Origin: Acarospora socialis
Lineage: Eukaryota; Ascomycota; Lecanoromycetes; Acarosporales; Acarosporaceae
NCBI GenBank assembly: GCA_025617375.2
Contig: JAMYGW020000006.1
Span: 811,001 to 875,000, forward strand
DNA: 64,000 nt
Reading direction: 5' to 3'
A program made the position numbers and the translations under genes. Below are positions 36,692 to 51,000 of the stretch, piece by piece (position 1 is the first letter of the stretch; each line of letters opens with the position of its first letter). The notes under the pieces are model-generated. The model searched no databases. It saw nothing but the letters and a program-made list of their open reading frames with translations, and was not told the DNA's origin.

Positions 36692-39600
36692 TCAAGCGAA
36701 GCTCTGCGAGTTCTGCCGCGAGCTCGCGCTCGACCCTGCGGACGTAGCGCCACTCTCACTCGGCGTCTGCGGCTCCCCGATCACCACTTGGTTCCTGATG
36801 GCCATGATCCATTCGTGCTGCAACAACTCCGCCGCAGTGCTCCTCCTCTTCGGATCTCGCTCAAAGCACCTTTTCAGAAAGTCGATACCTGAGTCGCTCA
36901 ACTGTTCCCTTGTCGGCAACTGGGGCGGATTGCCCTGCGCAATGTTGTACATGATTGCCCACTCGTTATCGAGTGACGCCCAAGGGCGGCGTCCAGTGGC
37001 CATCTCGAGAATCACGCACCCGAGCGACCAGACGTCGATAGCACCCTGACGGCCTTCCGAGCTGCCTTTGATGACTTCGGGGGACATGTACATAGGAGTA
37101 CCGGTCATGGACTTTTGCTTGCCCCCGCGTGCGGCCCCGACATCGCCGGCCATGGTTTTGCCCTGGCGGGCGATGACTTTGGCGGCACCGAAATCGACGT
37201 ACTTGATAACGCCATTATGATCCAGTAAAATATCTAATTCATTCGTCAGCATCAGTGGGCATACTTTTTTCAAGGGATTGACTTACTCTCTGGCTTGATA
37301 TCACGATGCACGATGCCGCTTTCGTGAAGGTACGCAAGACCCTCCAGCATTTGCAACGCGTACACCATGATCACCGTTTCGTCCTCGATCCGGCCATGCT
37401 CGAGAAGACCAGCGAGGGAACCGCCGGAGCAATACTCCATGAAAATGTAGACTTTGTCCCGATGGACCTCGATACCATAATACGAGACAATGTTTGGGTG
37501 ATCAAGAACTTCCAGCACGCCCATCTCATCCCGAATTTGCTGCGCGATAGTCGGTATCAGTTGAGGGTCTTGCAAGCGTATCTCTTTCACTGCCATCAGA
37601 TAGCCCGAGTCGAGATTGATAGCGGCGTAGACGGACCCGAACGTCCCTCCTCCAACATACTGGCCTTGTTGCCATCTCAACGTAACATTAGTCGCTGATG
37701 AGGAAAGGGATGTGAGAGAACGATCAGCTTCGTTCGAGTCCTCCAATACCCGTCCCAAGGCTTGCCTCTCTGCTTCTCTCTGCTTCCTAACCTCGTCGAG
37801 TTCAGCCAGCTGCAGGAGTCGTTGCTCCCTCACGTACTTGGAAGACTCCTCGTCGTCTCGCATCCTACTCATGTCCAGCTTACGAAATTGACCAGCCATT
37901 GCCTCGATCCGTTGCTTCTCCGCTTGAGCCGCTAGCGTTGATTTTGCGCCCATGATGTCGAAATGTGAAATTAAGAGCGACATACAGCCGGCTACTTTGG
38001 TACGTAATCGCGCGTACTCTTCCTCGCTGAGTGAAAGTATGTTCTGACCGGTTGTCATTACCATAGCGAACTCTAAGGCCACGACAGCCCACCGAAAAGT
38101 CTTGCGATCCGACGCGATGCAATCGTCGCAAATGAAGCTGACCCAGTCAAGTGCCAACCGTGTAAGCTTAAGATTGTTCATCAGTCGACGGTTGCTATCC
38201 ATGTACATCACCGATCGTTTCCCAAACTCTGTGGCGAAGGCGAAGCAAGTCTGGATAAGCTCTTGACTTTCAAGCCCTTGGGTCTGCTTCCGAATAATTT
38301 CAACGCTATCCATTATGGTGTTCGAGAGCTTGTACGCCGTTTTCTTGATCCTCTCAAGCTCCGCGCTGACTCGTGGTAAGTTCGCACGCTGCTCAACCAG
38401 CACAACCAACTGCATGCCGGTGGCTTGTGTAAGGGCGTGCCGTGCATTCTGAAGGCGCTGTTGCGAGCCGTCTGCCACAATTCGCAAACGGCCGCTTTTT
38501 GTGTCCATTGGAGGTACGCGCACGTCAACGTCTAGCTTCTTCCCGTCCCAGTAAATTGAATCCTCTGGTCGTAGAATAAGGACGTATGGGTTGGAGGGAT
38601 CCTCCACCCTGTCATCTGCGTGGAAAGAAGTCCCGAGGATCGACTGGATATCTCTGGGCCGATCGTAGAGCGAGGGTGAAGCGATAAGAAAGACTCCTTG
38701 ATTGAGGCTGGCTGATTTCACCAAAACGTGTCCGGAGACCATCAGAGCATCGTAGAACTCCTGAAGTTCTGCCTGTTCCAGACTCAAGTTATATTCCGTG
38801 GCGTTCTCGAAGCGCTGACCAAGAAGCCTGGAAAACCGGAAGAGCTTCCGTTGTCTCACACGGACAGAGTCAAGAATCTGCTTGTAACGCTTGTCCATGT
38901 CCACAGCATTCTCTTCCGGTCGTCGTTGAAGTTCACGTTCGAAATGGGCCGTCAAGCGCATCAGCGACCGTGCAGTCAATCCGCTACAATACATTAGCGT
39001 TCTCTGCCGATATTACAGTCACACCAGGGCTCGTACCTGAACTGCTCAGCAACTTCAACGTCTCCACCATCTAGAAACCGCCCTATTTCATTCGAGAATT
39101 CCCACTCTTGCTCCAGTATCTCAGCTTCTTTGAAGGTGTTCTTATTGCCAACCAGCTTCCAGTTCAGCATGCGGAAATAGAATTTCAAAGCGTCAAGCAC
39201 GACCAGGTCGAAATTCTCATCTATACACGGTGGGAGGTCCCAGCCAGGCTCGGGCTGAGATATGATGGTGTACTCGTTTTTTATCCGCACAGCAAGTCTT
39301 AGAAGGATCTGAAACTGTGAGATCATCTGTTCGGCCATCATGGTCGACTGCTGAGTCGGATCTTTCATCTTCTTAGCATATGTCAGTCGCATTCGAATGA
39401 TTTCTTGGATCAGGCGTGAAGGGAAGTTGATCAGTGTGAGAAGCTCCTCAATGTAGGGCGGAAGGTGACGCTGAGCAAACGCTTCGGCGTTTTCTATCAA
39501 AGAGCTCTTCGCTTTCTTGATGACCTTGGCAACGCCAAGTAGCATGCTGTGATCGCCCTGCAATGACTTTAACCCGTCCTCCTTGAGGATCCTATCAAGG

Positions 39601-40868
39601 AATGACGAGTCGTCGGTGAGACCAACGCCAGTTGTCGACCGGGTCTTTAATTTTGCAAAATCCAGCTCGTCATTCCCAACCCAGCCGCGAAGGATCGCTA
39701 GTTCGGTGTTGATGAGCTCCGTGGTGTTGTGCCAGGCAATCACCGCATCACAGCTAGCTTGAAATTGTTCCGAGGCAGCTCGCGAGTTGGCGCTCTCCAA
39801 TGCCAATCTCGTGGGATACAAGCTTTCGCACCTTTCAATCTTTCCGACGATATCCTGTACTTGCTTCATCGGTGGCTTGCCGACTTCTGTCTCCCCCTTT
39901 ACCTGGAATGAAATGATCTCTTCAACGAGTCGTCCAATGTTCGCTCGGCCGTCCTCCACCAGCCGCGTCTGTGCAGTCACCGTCCGCCCGCAAATCTTAG
40001 CCCGAACCCCGATCCATATTTCGTTATTGAACGCTCGGTCACCTTTCTGTTCGGTTGTACCGATCAGGCGTTGCTTTTCCTGCTTCACTACATCGCCCTT
40101 CAACACGGAAGCCAGCATCGAGTGCCACTCTAGTCTCTCCCTATTCTCCGGTATTTGTAACTCTTCAACCGACGGCACCACGTCGTCGTCGTTCAGAAAC
40201 AGCTGTGGTTCCTGATCGTAAGGGTCATGCCGAAAGGGAACTTCTGACGAAGGGGATTCATCTTCGGTCTCCGAGTCCGTGCTGTAAGCCAAACTTGGGG
40301 TGTAGGGCCCATCACCCAAATATTCACGGGGATCTTGTCGTAAACGTTGTACGTACGCCTTCTCTTGAGCGCGGTACTGTGCGTTGGGGTCTCGACGTCC
40401 TCTGTTTGCAGAGCTGGAGCGCTGACGGCTGGTTTGGATGGAGATGTACTGCGGAGGCCGCCGCGGAGGTGCGTACGTGTTTGACGGCGTTCTCGCAGGT
40501 GCCGTTGGCCTCTGTGGTCGAGTATTTGTGGTACCATTGACCGGAGCCTTCCCGCTGCCATCGTAGACGCCGTCAAGGCCGGCAGAACTGTCTCGCCTCG
40601 GTCCTGACTGCGTACTCGAGCTCCAAGACAGGTATTTGTGTCGATTCGGCATCGGCGGAATGCTCTCCAGGGTGGAGCCTGGCGTGAACTGTATCTGTGC
40701 ATCGGATTCCTCATCGAAGATGGCCTCTGCCTCTGGTTCTTGGGTGGACTGAGGCATGTGATACTCGTCCGACGAGGAGCCCGACCCGTCCGAGTCGTTT
40801 CGCTCCATGACTTGAGGCAGTCTACTCGTACCAGCTTCACGTCTATCCGCCACTGCTGGCCGATTCAT
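36692..40868 (-). CDS. SSK2: HOG-pathway MAP kinase kinase kinase, SSK2/SSK22 (SskB) type
   Basis: Three exons on the minus strand (39037-40868, 37287-38983, 36692-37233) give 1356 aa, usual for fungal Ssk2. A 250-residue disordered N-terminus is followed by the long conserved regulatory region (EWHSMLASVLKGDVVKQEKQ, RLIQEIIRMRLTYAKKMKDP, DLVVLDALKFYFRMLNWKLV) that binds the response regulator Ssk1 and autoinhibits the kinase. The kinase domain starts near residue 1040: GQYVGGGTFGSVYAAI (Gly loop), AVKEIRL (Lys), IVHRDIKPENIL, VDFGAAKVIA (DFG) and GTPMYMSPEVIKG. All catalytic residues are present. It relays osmotic, oxidative and fungicide (phenylpyrrole) stress to Pbs2 and Hog1. Introns are 53 bp each and fall at conserved frames. 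Confidence 0.95.
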
Positions 40869-41982
40869 GACAGGCCAGCTCCTTCAACGTGCCAAGTCGA
40901 TACCGACGTCCAGAAACGGTTTAGCGTCAATTGTGCCGAAACAGGCGCGCGTAGATCGTCAACGTAGCTAGCTTGTCTGCCGAATACGAAATATATTGCG
41001 TCGCAAGAAGAGGGTACGTTGTAGGGCAGACTGGCAGAGCGTTGGATCTGAAGGCGATGACCTTCGTTCACAATGCTAACTTACTCGAGGACAGAATTGG
41101 AAGCTTGGAGAAATTCGAGTTGCCTTCACCTTACCGCGGCTCCACCACTAAAGCCAAAGGAAAGGTCTCTCTGCCTTTTACTCTAGGTACATCACTGAAA
41201 CACCAACTTTTTAGATCAAGATATCGATATTATTACTGATATTACAAGAGTCCAATGAGATTACTCTTTCTTCTACTTGGCCAGTTTGTCGCCACCCAAA
41301 ATCCGGTTTCTGCAATGGTAGCGCAGCCACAAACGGGCATGTAAGATTGAGCGTGTTCACGTCGGGCCGGATGATGGATCCGTCAGCGTTGAGCGCACGA
41401 CAACATGATACAGACTGAGAGTACTGTTGAGTGTATAAAATGAATACACGTTACATGAGCTCAGATCTGCTTTGTTCGCTGATATTTGCTGATGACAGTG
41501 ATAATGTTGTAGACAAAATTTCAGTATAAACATCATTGTTCCCGCTTATGGCTCGTCCAAACACTAGAAAGCACACCCTTTGTATTCGACATGCATGATT
41601 GAAGTCACCCTATTGCTTTTCCATGGCTGCCACTTACCCATAATAAAATCACCTTCAACTTTCAATGGGCGTAACCAGTTTATGCCCATTTGCTTTCCCA
41701 TATGTGGCCCTCATAGTACAATCCTTATGTATCTGGCCATGGCTAATTGCTTCGCTATTTTCCGAACCCTAACCATGCTATTCAGTGAGGCTCCGCGATG
41801 CGAAACCTTCCAAGATTCCGTCCAGACCCCATATATAATTGCGCAATGCAGACTCCAAACCCTCTTTCCTGGCTAACTTAAAACGAATGCTCCGCCGTTC
41901 TCTAACGCACACAAAACCGTAAGTCCTCATCTAGATAGTCGCAGAAATTTCATCACTCTGGCATCAACGGAGAGCAGGGCCG
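40869..41982. other. Intergenic, SSK2 promoter and 3' region of membrane/zinc gene
   Basis: 1.1 kb. No domain, splice pattern or repeat supports a gene. Open frames at 40973-41239 and 41580-41876 have random-looking composition. Confidence 0.5.
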
Positions 41983-43536
41983 TTAATCCACCCAGGACGG
42001 ATGATAATCACTCCTACATTCTTTATCACAGCCCTTGCAGATCCACCAGCGAGGGCCCTTTCCAGCAAGGCCCTTAAAACATTTGGCGCAACGTGGGTCG
42101 GTTGGTGCAGTATGACCAACGCGCCGGCTCTCTTTTCTTCTTCGTTTCCAAAGGGTATCTTTCGATGGTTCTAACGCACACGTCTGGCATAACCACATAT
42201 GGTCGCGGCCCCATCCGTCCCAATGGCCACGACATTGAGACGGAGAGCTGAAACGTGGCCATTCGGACGGAAAGCTCCAAGGAGCGTGAGACCGAGCGTG
42301 GCATTGTTTCAAATAGTAACACTTGGAGCAGTACAGCATACAGCCCGAATAGTAGCTCACAGCGGTAGACTGCCCGGCGCTCTTGCAAGACTAGTCGAAG
42401 GCATGGTCAGTTGGAATAAAGCATTACCATGGGAAGATCTCGAGAGGGGAACCAACGTCACAGACTTGACTTCCACAACCCCAGCACTCGATGTCGGTTT
42501 CGCGATCACAAGTACTCTTCCGGAGAGTCTCGTATGACATTGCAGTGGAGACCAATGCGTTGTGAACGGCCCGGGAAACTAGCAGCATGTTCTTCATGTC
42601 CACATAGTGGAGATGTTTTGAGATAGAGGCAAAAGTCGGGTACCGCTCGAGTAATAATGCAAGACCAAAAGTAGTTTGTGCAAAAAGCGTTGTATTCGTG
42701 GTTCTTCGCTTCAGTAAACCCTTGGTAGGGATCAGGTCTGAACGAGTAAGATGGTCGATGTATAACGGTTGGATTCGACGATGGTTCCGCTGTTTCTGGT
42801 AGTAACGAAAGAAAAACCGGACTGGAGGGGCAAGGCACCGCTCCAGTTGACCTGCATATCCATAGTATTGATAGAATCCAATGGGATAGCGCACGCGTGT
42901 ACAGCTAACTTCCAGTGCAATCAGAGCCGCAAGGAACGACAAACAGCTAGAGCATGGCTGAGCATCTTCAGAGAAATGGACGAAGATGGCAAGACTTACA
43001 TCAACGTGATCTCAATCGACCACATCCCGACTAGCTCGTGACACTTGCTTTGCGGCGTACTTGACGCATCGGTACTGGCAAGGACTTCGAAAAGGCTGGG
43101 TACAACTCCTTGGCGACTTGGATCTCCAACCGCCTTACACTGACCCAGTCGATCAGGCACGTACGTTGATTGCAGCACAGCGGCCACCAGAAGGCTTGAG
43201 GCCAGTGAAATTTGCATCGCTGCGGACAACAAGTAGAACTGCCATGGAGCCTCGTATGAAAGCAGGCTTTGGACAAAAACCAAACCAGTCCCTACAGATC
43301 CTAAACAGCCCTAAGAGCAATGCTGTCAATGAACCAGTCCATAAGGTTCGAAACTGGGATCGTACCGAAACAGCAGCAATGTTCTGACCTCGGCCGACGT
43401 GCCGATCGTAAGGCGGGCGTAGAAGCTGGGGCTGACGACGCAGTTGACGGTAGAGTGTGACACCTCTCACTCCAAGATAAACATAAGAAGCTAGCATCGC
43501 AATATGGATCACAAAGTGGCTCAGGAAACGACCCAT
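41983..43536 (-). CDS. Multi-pass membrane protein with F-box-like and Cys-rich zinc-binding C-terminal half
   Basis: Four exons on the minus strand (43366-43536, 43000-43310, 42457-42946, 41983-42390) give 459 aa. Introns are 55, 53 and 66 bp with normal borders. N-terminal half: hydrophobic segments FVIHIAMLASYVYLGVRG (residues 7-24), SVGTGLVFVQSLL, YLLSAAMQISLASSLLVAAV and CLSFLAALIALEVSC. C-terminal half: an F-box-like stretch (YPTFASISKHLHYVDMKNML, LVSRAVHNALV), then Cys/His pairs CWGCGSQVC, CMLYCSKCYYLKQCHARSH, WLCQTC, CAKCFKG and WWICKGCDKEC. I know the C-terminal half from uncharacterised fungal F-box-like proteins with Zn-binding cysteines. The membrane N-terminus is unusual for them, and fusion of two neighbouring genes by my exon joining cannot be excluded. 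Confidence 0.6.
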
Positions 43537-44057
43537 CTTATCTTCTCGATGTCAGTGTCTTGGGATGGTAGGTGTTTTAGAAGCCATTAGGGCCTCTAGA
43601 TTTGCCAGCCCCAAGAAGCGAAGCTCAACCAGGCGTTAAGTAGTGCATAGTAGTAACAGTAGTAACACTAAGATGCCGAACCGTTGACCTTGAAGAGTTG
43701 AGGGCCCGTCGTCAATTCAAGGTATGCTAATACACTGATCAGGCAGACGGGTTGTGACGTGCATACGCTAGTTCCATGTGCACACTCGAGGTCACTCCTG
43801 GTAAGGCGAAGTATGTACTCGAGTACCTTATACCTGACAAGCTACGCGTATTGATACGTTCATCTTCGACGATTCTAAGCTTGGTGAACATGGGGCTGCA
43901 TTGCTCAGGTCATTAAAACTACTCTCCTGGTTGACGTTGAGGTCTTGGATTTCTTAGCGAGGTGCCATGAGGCTGCTCTATCTATAAGGGATACCAACCA
44001 AATCTATCTGAAATCTCACTCTACCCTTCTATAATAGTGACATCCAGCCGGTGGTTG
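43537..44057. other. Intergenic, no gene recognised
   Basis: About 0.5 kb between two minus-strand genes. A short trinucleotide-like run (gtagtaacagtagtaacac at 43649) is the only structure seen. Confidence 0.45.
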
Positions 44058-46026
<1,969 letters not shown>

Positions 46027-46714
46027 ATCCAATAGCGTGGGAGAAAAGGCGCCAAAATCCTGGATGCAGAGCGTACGTGATGAAAGCGAGAGGCTGAGTG
46101 GGTGACTCAGGTTGCTTTGGGAATGATTCAATGGCGAGGTCTAAATCCAGACCATTGGTCTTGCTGGCCCAGACTCAACCAATCTTGGAATGATTATATA
46201 GATGTGCTGCCATGTATCAATGACAGCGCATAGCAATCTGAGCAAGATACTAGATATTTTATTTTCTGAATGCGATGGCGGGGTCAGTGTGGGGAGGGGT
46301 ACTCGGTACAGGGGTACTTCATACTCGTAGATTCCAACATCGCCCAAGTCAGAGCTAAAACAACATGACCATAATAGTCGCCGTCAAGGTCGATTGAGTA
46401 CGCAAAGATCTTGAGAGACTCATTCACATTCAAGTGATAAACCTCGCGGGTCAGGTATCGCACCCAATGGCACGTCATACTCTCACAGCGCTGACCGATT
46501 CTCTTCACTTCTGACGCTCTTACCCTTCAATAGCTTCGACCTGACCTCTTACCTATCAAGCCTCCGCCAGCACGACTGGACAGGGCATGTTCTTAGCAAC
46601 TCAACACCAGCACTTGGTCGAGATCGTGCGAACATATGTACTAAGGTAATCTCAGGCGAGGTCGAGAATACCACACAGATCCAACTATCAACGTGCACTG
46701 TGCCACTCTTAGCT
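46027..46714. other. Divergent intergenic region of ADSS and F-box gene
   Basis: No gene recognised in about 0.7 kb between two divergent starts. Confidence 0.45.
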
Positions 46715-48085
46715 ATGGACAGGGTCCCGGATGATATTCTATTCATCATATTTCAGTGGGCTTGCAAATGTCTCTGTTCCCGCGACTTTCTAAACTGCTT
46801 GACCGTCTGCCGGCGCTGGTGCGACCTAACCTTACCCGTACTATATCACGATGTCGTGCTCCATAATCGGGATATACCTTTTTTCGCTACTGCTATATCT
46901 TTATCGAATGCCTCATTTGTTCGGTCTTTGACTATCAATATTGATGCTGAAGTGCCTACACACCATATCGACTTTAATACAGACCCGATAGCATATAGAA
47001 ACCACATGGAGTTTATGAGCGTCAATGGAAGTGTTGAGACACAGCGACTATGGCACCAACTGCGTCAACTTGGCCCGATTCTTGCTGGAATGACAGTTCT
47101 TACGACCTTCTCGTTGCGGGTGGTTTCCGTTGGAGCCCCTGGATTCTGGCTTCCGAGACCCCTCCTTGCCGCCCTCACTGCACGACTGTCTAAGACCTGT
47201 GTCAATCTTGAGATAGATACGCAAGGCTTTGATTTCCATGGGCCGGGAAATGGTCACCTCTGCGAAGGGATACAGGCGGTAGTCCCCCGTCTCCAGCATC
47301 TTCGTTTACGCTTAGCTGTGATGTGTTGCCGGATATTCGGTGATGGGTTCACAGCTCATGGCAAGATCGAAGACGAATCAAAATTCAAGGCCATAACAGC
47401 TCCGGTGTTACGCACGGTTATGATTAACTGCAATTTGACCCATTGGATTCATAGTCATGTCTGCGATACGTTCTCCGAGATACCTTACGGTGTGTGCCAA
47501 GGAGCGATCCAATCCAGGATAGCTCTTGCAACGTGCCTGCGTCTACTCGTCAGCCGCGGCGCCTTCCCCACGTGCCGCAAGCTCTATCTCCTGGACATAC
47601 AGCCCGATGATGACGATGATCAGACTGTGTTTGCCGCTTATAATCGACGCGATGTGCTTAACAATATTACTTGCTCCCTCCCGTTCCGTTATATTGATCC
47701 TCACCAGAGCCGCACATGTATGGTTCGGATACCAGGTGACGTCGAGGTTCTTGGTCCTTCACGGGAAATTGCCGTCGTGGCTGAAGGCAGTTTGTGGGTG
47801 ACAAGCAATGGATCAAGATTTCCGGCCGAAGTCAGGGAAGTCGAAAGAGCAGACAACATCAGGCCTTATCGTTACCAGCTGCCCTTTGAAGATCGCCGTG
47901 CCTTTCATAAAAGGTCAAGAGTGTGGATTCTTCCATGGAAATGGGAAGATGAATTGGGTCAGACTTTGTTGAGAGTAACCCATCGAGAAGGGCTTGTTGA
48001 TTCGACGCCGGTAAAGTTGGAATTACCAGCTGAATGGAGGATATCGGAGGATGATGGTATCATAGTGGTCATGAGTCAGACCTGA
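46715..48085 (+). CDS. F-box protein, single exon, 456 aa
   Basis: Uninterrupted frame from ATG 46715; an upstream GTG at 46700 is in frame but not a likely start. Residues 1-45 form an F-box: MDRVPDDILFIIFQWACKCL ending LTVCRRWCDLTLPVLYHDVV. The rest contains Leu-rich segments of the kind found in fungal F-box/LRR-like proteins (SFVRSLTINIDAEV, LLAALTARLSKTCVNLEIDT, VVPRLQHLRLRLAV). Presumed substrate adaptor of an SCF ubiquitin ligase; substrate unknown. Large variable F-box families are common in filamentous fungi. Codon use looks ordinary. Confidence 0.75.
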   Translation: MDRVPDDILFIIFQWACKCLCSRDFLNCLTVCRRWCDLTLPVLYHDVVLHNRDIPFFATAISLSNASFVRSLTINIDAEVPTHHIDFNTDPIAYRNHMEFMSVNGSVETQRLWHQLRQLGPILAGMTVLTTFSLRVVSVGAPGFWLPRPLLAALTARLSKTCVNLEIDTQGFDFHGPGNGHLCEGIQAVVPRLQHLRLRLAVMCCRIFGDGFTAHGKIEDESKFKAITAPVLRTVMINCNLTHWIHSHVCDTFSEIPYGVCQGAIQSRIALATCLRLLVSRGAFPTCRKLYLLDIQPDDDDDQTVFAAYNRRDVLNNITCSLPFRYIDPHQSRTCMVRIPGDVEVLGPSREIAVVAEGSLWVTSNGSRFPAEVREVERADNIRPYRYQLPFEDRRAFHKRSRVWILPWKWEDELGQTLLRVTHREGLVDSTPVKLELPAEWRISEDDGIIVVMSQT

Positions 48086-51000
48086 TCAGCCGTCTGACCA
48101 AGGAGTGTCTCTCGAGGTACCACATCGAACAGTGACCCGTATAGTAGGCAAAGGTGTTGTCACTCCCTATTCTGTACTACGCCTCAGCGGACGTTATGGA
48201 TGGGTGATGCGCTGTGAGACAGAGCTCTTTCCAGAGCGTACCTTAGGCGCATCCTGACAGCCCTCACGCGGCGGCCATCACCGCTGTGGGTCGAACACTA
48301 CAGTATGTCCATACTCTTGCTCTTAGGGGAGCTCTATCCAATCATCTGTTGCAGGATATCATGGCACAACAACCGTTGAAGCCAACGCGCCCACGGTCAT
48401 TCCACCTACCTCAAAGAACCTATTTTGAAGAGGCCTACTAAGCCTATATCCACACTTGACCAGCAATAACCACTATGAGATAATCTATCTAGAAAGGAGG
48501 AATAACCGGCAAAGCATAGATTATACGGTGCTGGTTGGGGCTTAGGACATAGCCAGAGATCCAGAGCGTTGCAACGCAGGATTCCTCTTAGGTCAAGTGT
48601 GGTAGATGGACGCATCAAACGCGGGTTGAAAGGCGAGGAAATCGAAGACCAGATGATGGTCCAGAGGCGGACAATGGTATAGAGTCTCAGACGACTAGAG
48701 GTCAGCGTTTGTCTGACTGGAGGTTCGAACGGCCTCGTATTCGTTCGGCGACCTACAGATAGCTTCCAGTCGCCGAACATCACGATAACCTGAGGAGTGT
48801 AATGCTTCGTTCGCTTCTGGAAGGCTTCTGAGCCGAAAATACGGCAGACACATGATTGCGATCTCCGACTGGATTTTCATTCTTACCCGACGGCTTGCAA
48901 GCTCTAGGTCATCTAGAGCCCTACTACGACCAACCTCCTTCTGCAAATCCCTCAACCACATCCCAAAGCAGACACCTTTCACATTCTTTTCGGGAGCCTT
49001 GGCAATCTGCGGTCTCTGTCATCGACTTCACCGCTCGTCAACCGTTGTTTTCTACTTGCTTTCCAAGAGCTATCCAGCAACCATGGACGTTTGAATAGGA
49101 TTCCACTCGTTTATCTCACACATAAAAATCATGTTGTGTCTTTCAACTGGTGGAGACGGAGCGAAACTCATCGGATAGGAGACATAAGTTCCGCAGCTGG
49201 TCTCACCATAAACTGTTTGACTCAGTCGTCGTTGGCATGAACAAACACAAGACTTCTTTGCCCACCATCCGAAGCGTCCAAGGCATGCGGTGACTACACG
49301 GCCGGAATCTCTCTATAGTTCTAGGTCGTAAATGAATGCGTTCGCTTAGCCCTGCTCCGCCTGAGAAAACGCATTCATATACGACCTGGAACTGTACGTG
49401 TACGATGTTGCTGAACCCCACGACCACCAGTCAGTGGCATCCCAGAGATTAACCTCGGGGAAGCTTCTACTTCCTCCCAACGTAGCATTGCCCACAGGGG
49501 AGAGCACGGTGGGTGAGACTGCCATCAAGAGAACTTCCGTAGCAGGCAAAACTGACGAGGCAGCGCGAACGTTGTGGCACATGTATGGATGGGTATCATG
49601 GTAGGCAATACAACATAACTACAAGAAACGCTCAGGAGCCATGACACGATCAGCATGCTCACCGGACTCATAGCCTTTTAGCCCCAAGGTATGCCTCGTA
49701 GCCTGGCTGTCCACTCCTCCATAAGCTACAAGTAGGATCGAGAAAAGGCACGACATCGCCAACGTGTGGGCCAGCCGCTTTTCATCTCTTGCCCCACCAA
49801 AAACCTCCATTGCAGCCACTCCTCGGACCTCAACGGCATCGCATGGCATATGCACTGTCATTGCTGTGCTTATCGTAAGGCGTCGTCCTTCCCACGGCGC
49901 AGCTGATGGTCTACACCAATTGAAACCCACGGCCTTTATCTGTGACCCTCCATCCCTCGCCTAAAGCAAACTAGAGCCTACCTCAGAGACTGCAAACTCC
50001 TTCGTTTGCACGAACCCCAATCCATGCAACGTCTCGCCATGGACCAGCCTTGTGCTCCCGGAAAAACGGTCCTGCATAACCTGTACCGCTACTACATGCG
50101 CCGGAAACTTCGAGTTCGCCTTGGCTTGACCGGGGCCGCCTCTTTATTCTCCCATCTTCTCTGCTCTTCCATCTGGTACCGACTATAGATACCACCTACC
50201 GAGTACGAGCACTGTTAGACAAGTCATCGGCGTCAGGAGGTCTGCTGTGAACTCATGCAGTAACGTCGTCAAGATTGTTTGTACCCTTCGCCCCCATGGT
50301 ATTGGTTCTACAACAGGAGCGAACAACTGACTGTCCTCGTATGCACGCCCGCCTGACTTGCCCTGCCTCGTACCTTAAAGGGATGTCAGGGTCATGCTTG
50401 CTCTGGGTGGACACTAATGGCTTAGACAGATGGGGCGTTTTTAGCCACAACAATAGCGTTTAGGAGACATCTGGTGTCCCTTATCTTTGAAGTGCCTTGG
50501 CGTGTCTGATTAATCAGACACGGCGTCCTTAGGTGAGGTTTGCAGTTGAGCATCTCTGGCTGGGCTCGAGCTTCGATCGCTCCAGGGATACCTAGGTAGT
50601 TAGTGCTCCTTAATCTCATACCGCCATACACATAAGTCTCGGGCGGTGTCGTCGGACTCGGCAAGCTTTGCACGGCAGGATATGGGATGTCTCGGTACCA
50701 GCGGTGATCACCTCCTGCAATGGTTGTGTCCCTTAGGACCGTCGGGGGTTGGGTGGGGAACAAAACGAAGCGATGGCCCCCCACTCAGTTACGAACCTGT
50801 CCCTCAAAGCTGAAAGGTCACAGTGCCGGAGCAGATCCTTACCTTACCTTACTGCAACAATTGACTTTCCGCTAGCTCCTCGTCCCGAAGATAAGGGACG
50901 GGCCTCGCTAAATTGGGCCGCTTTCACCGAACGACATCCCGTCTCCTGCTCTGCTCCCTTGCTCCAAGCTGTAAGGATCAAAGTTAGCAACAGCCATCCT

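Noticed and set aside
41020-41080. tRNA-like string (gggcagactggcagagcgttggatctgaagg)
   Set aside because: D-arm-like resemblance only; no TTCRANNC B box, no acceptor-stem pairing at a suitable distance.
48560-49100. Possible small spliced gene on either strand
   Set aside because: Fragments look protein-like and a good intron-like element exists near 48690-48755, but no consistent frame, start or family could be established.
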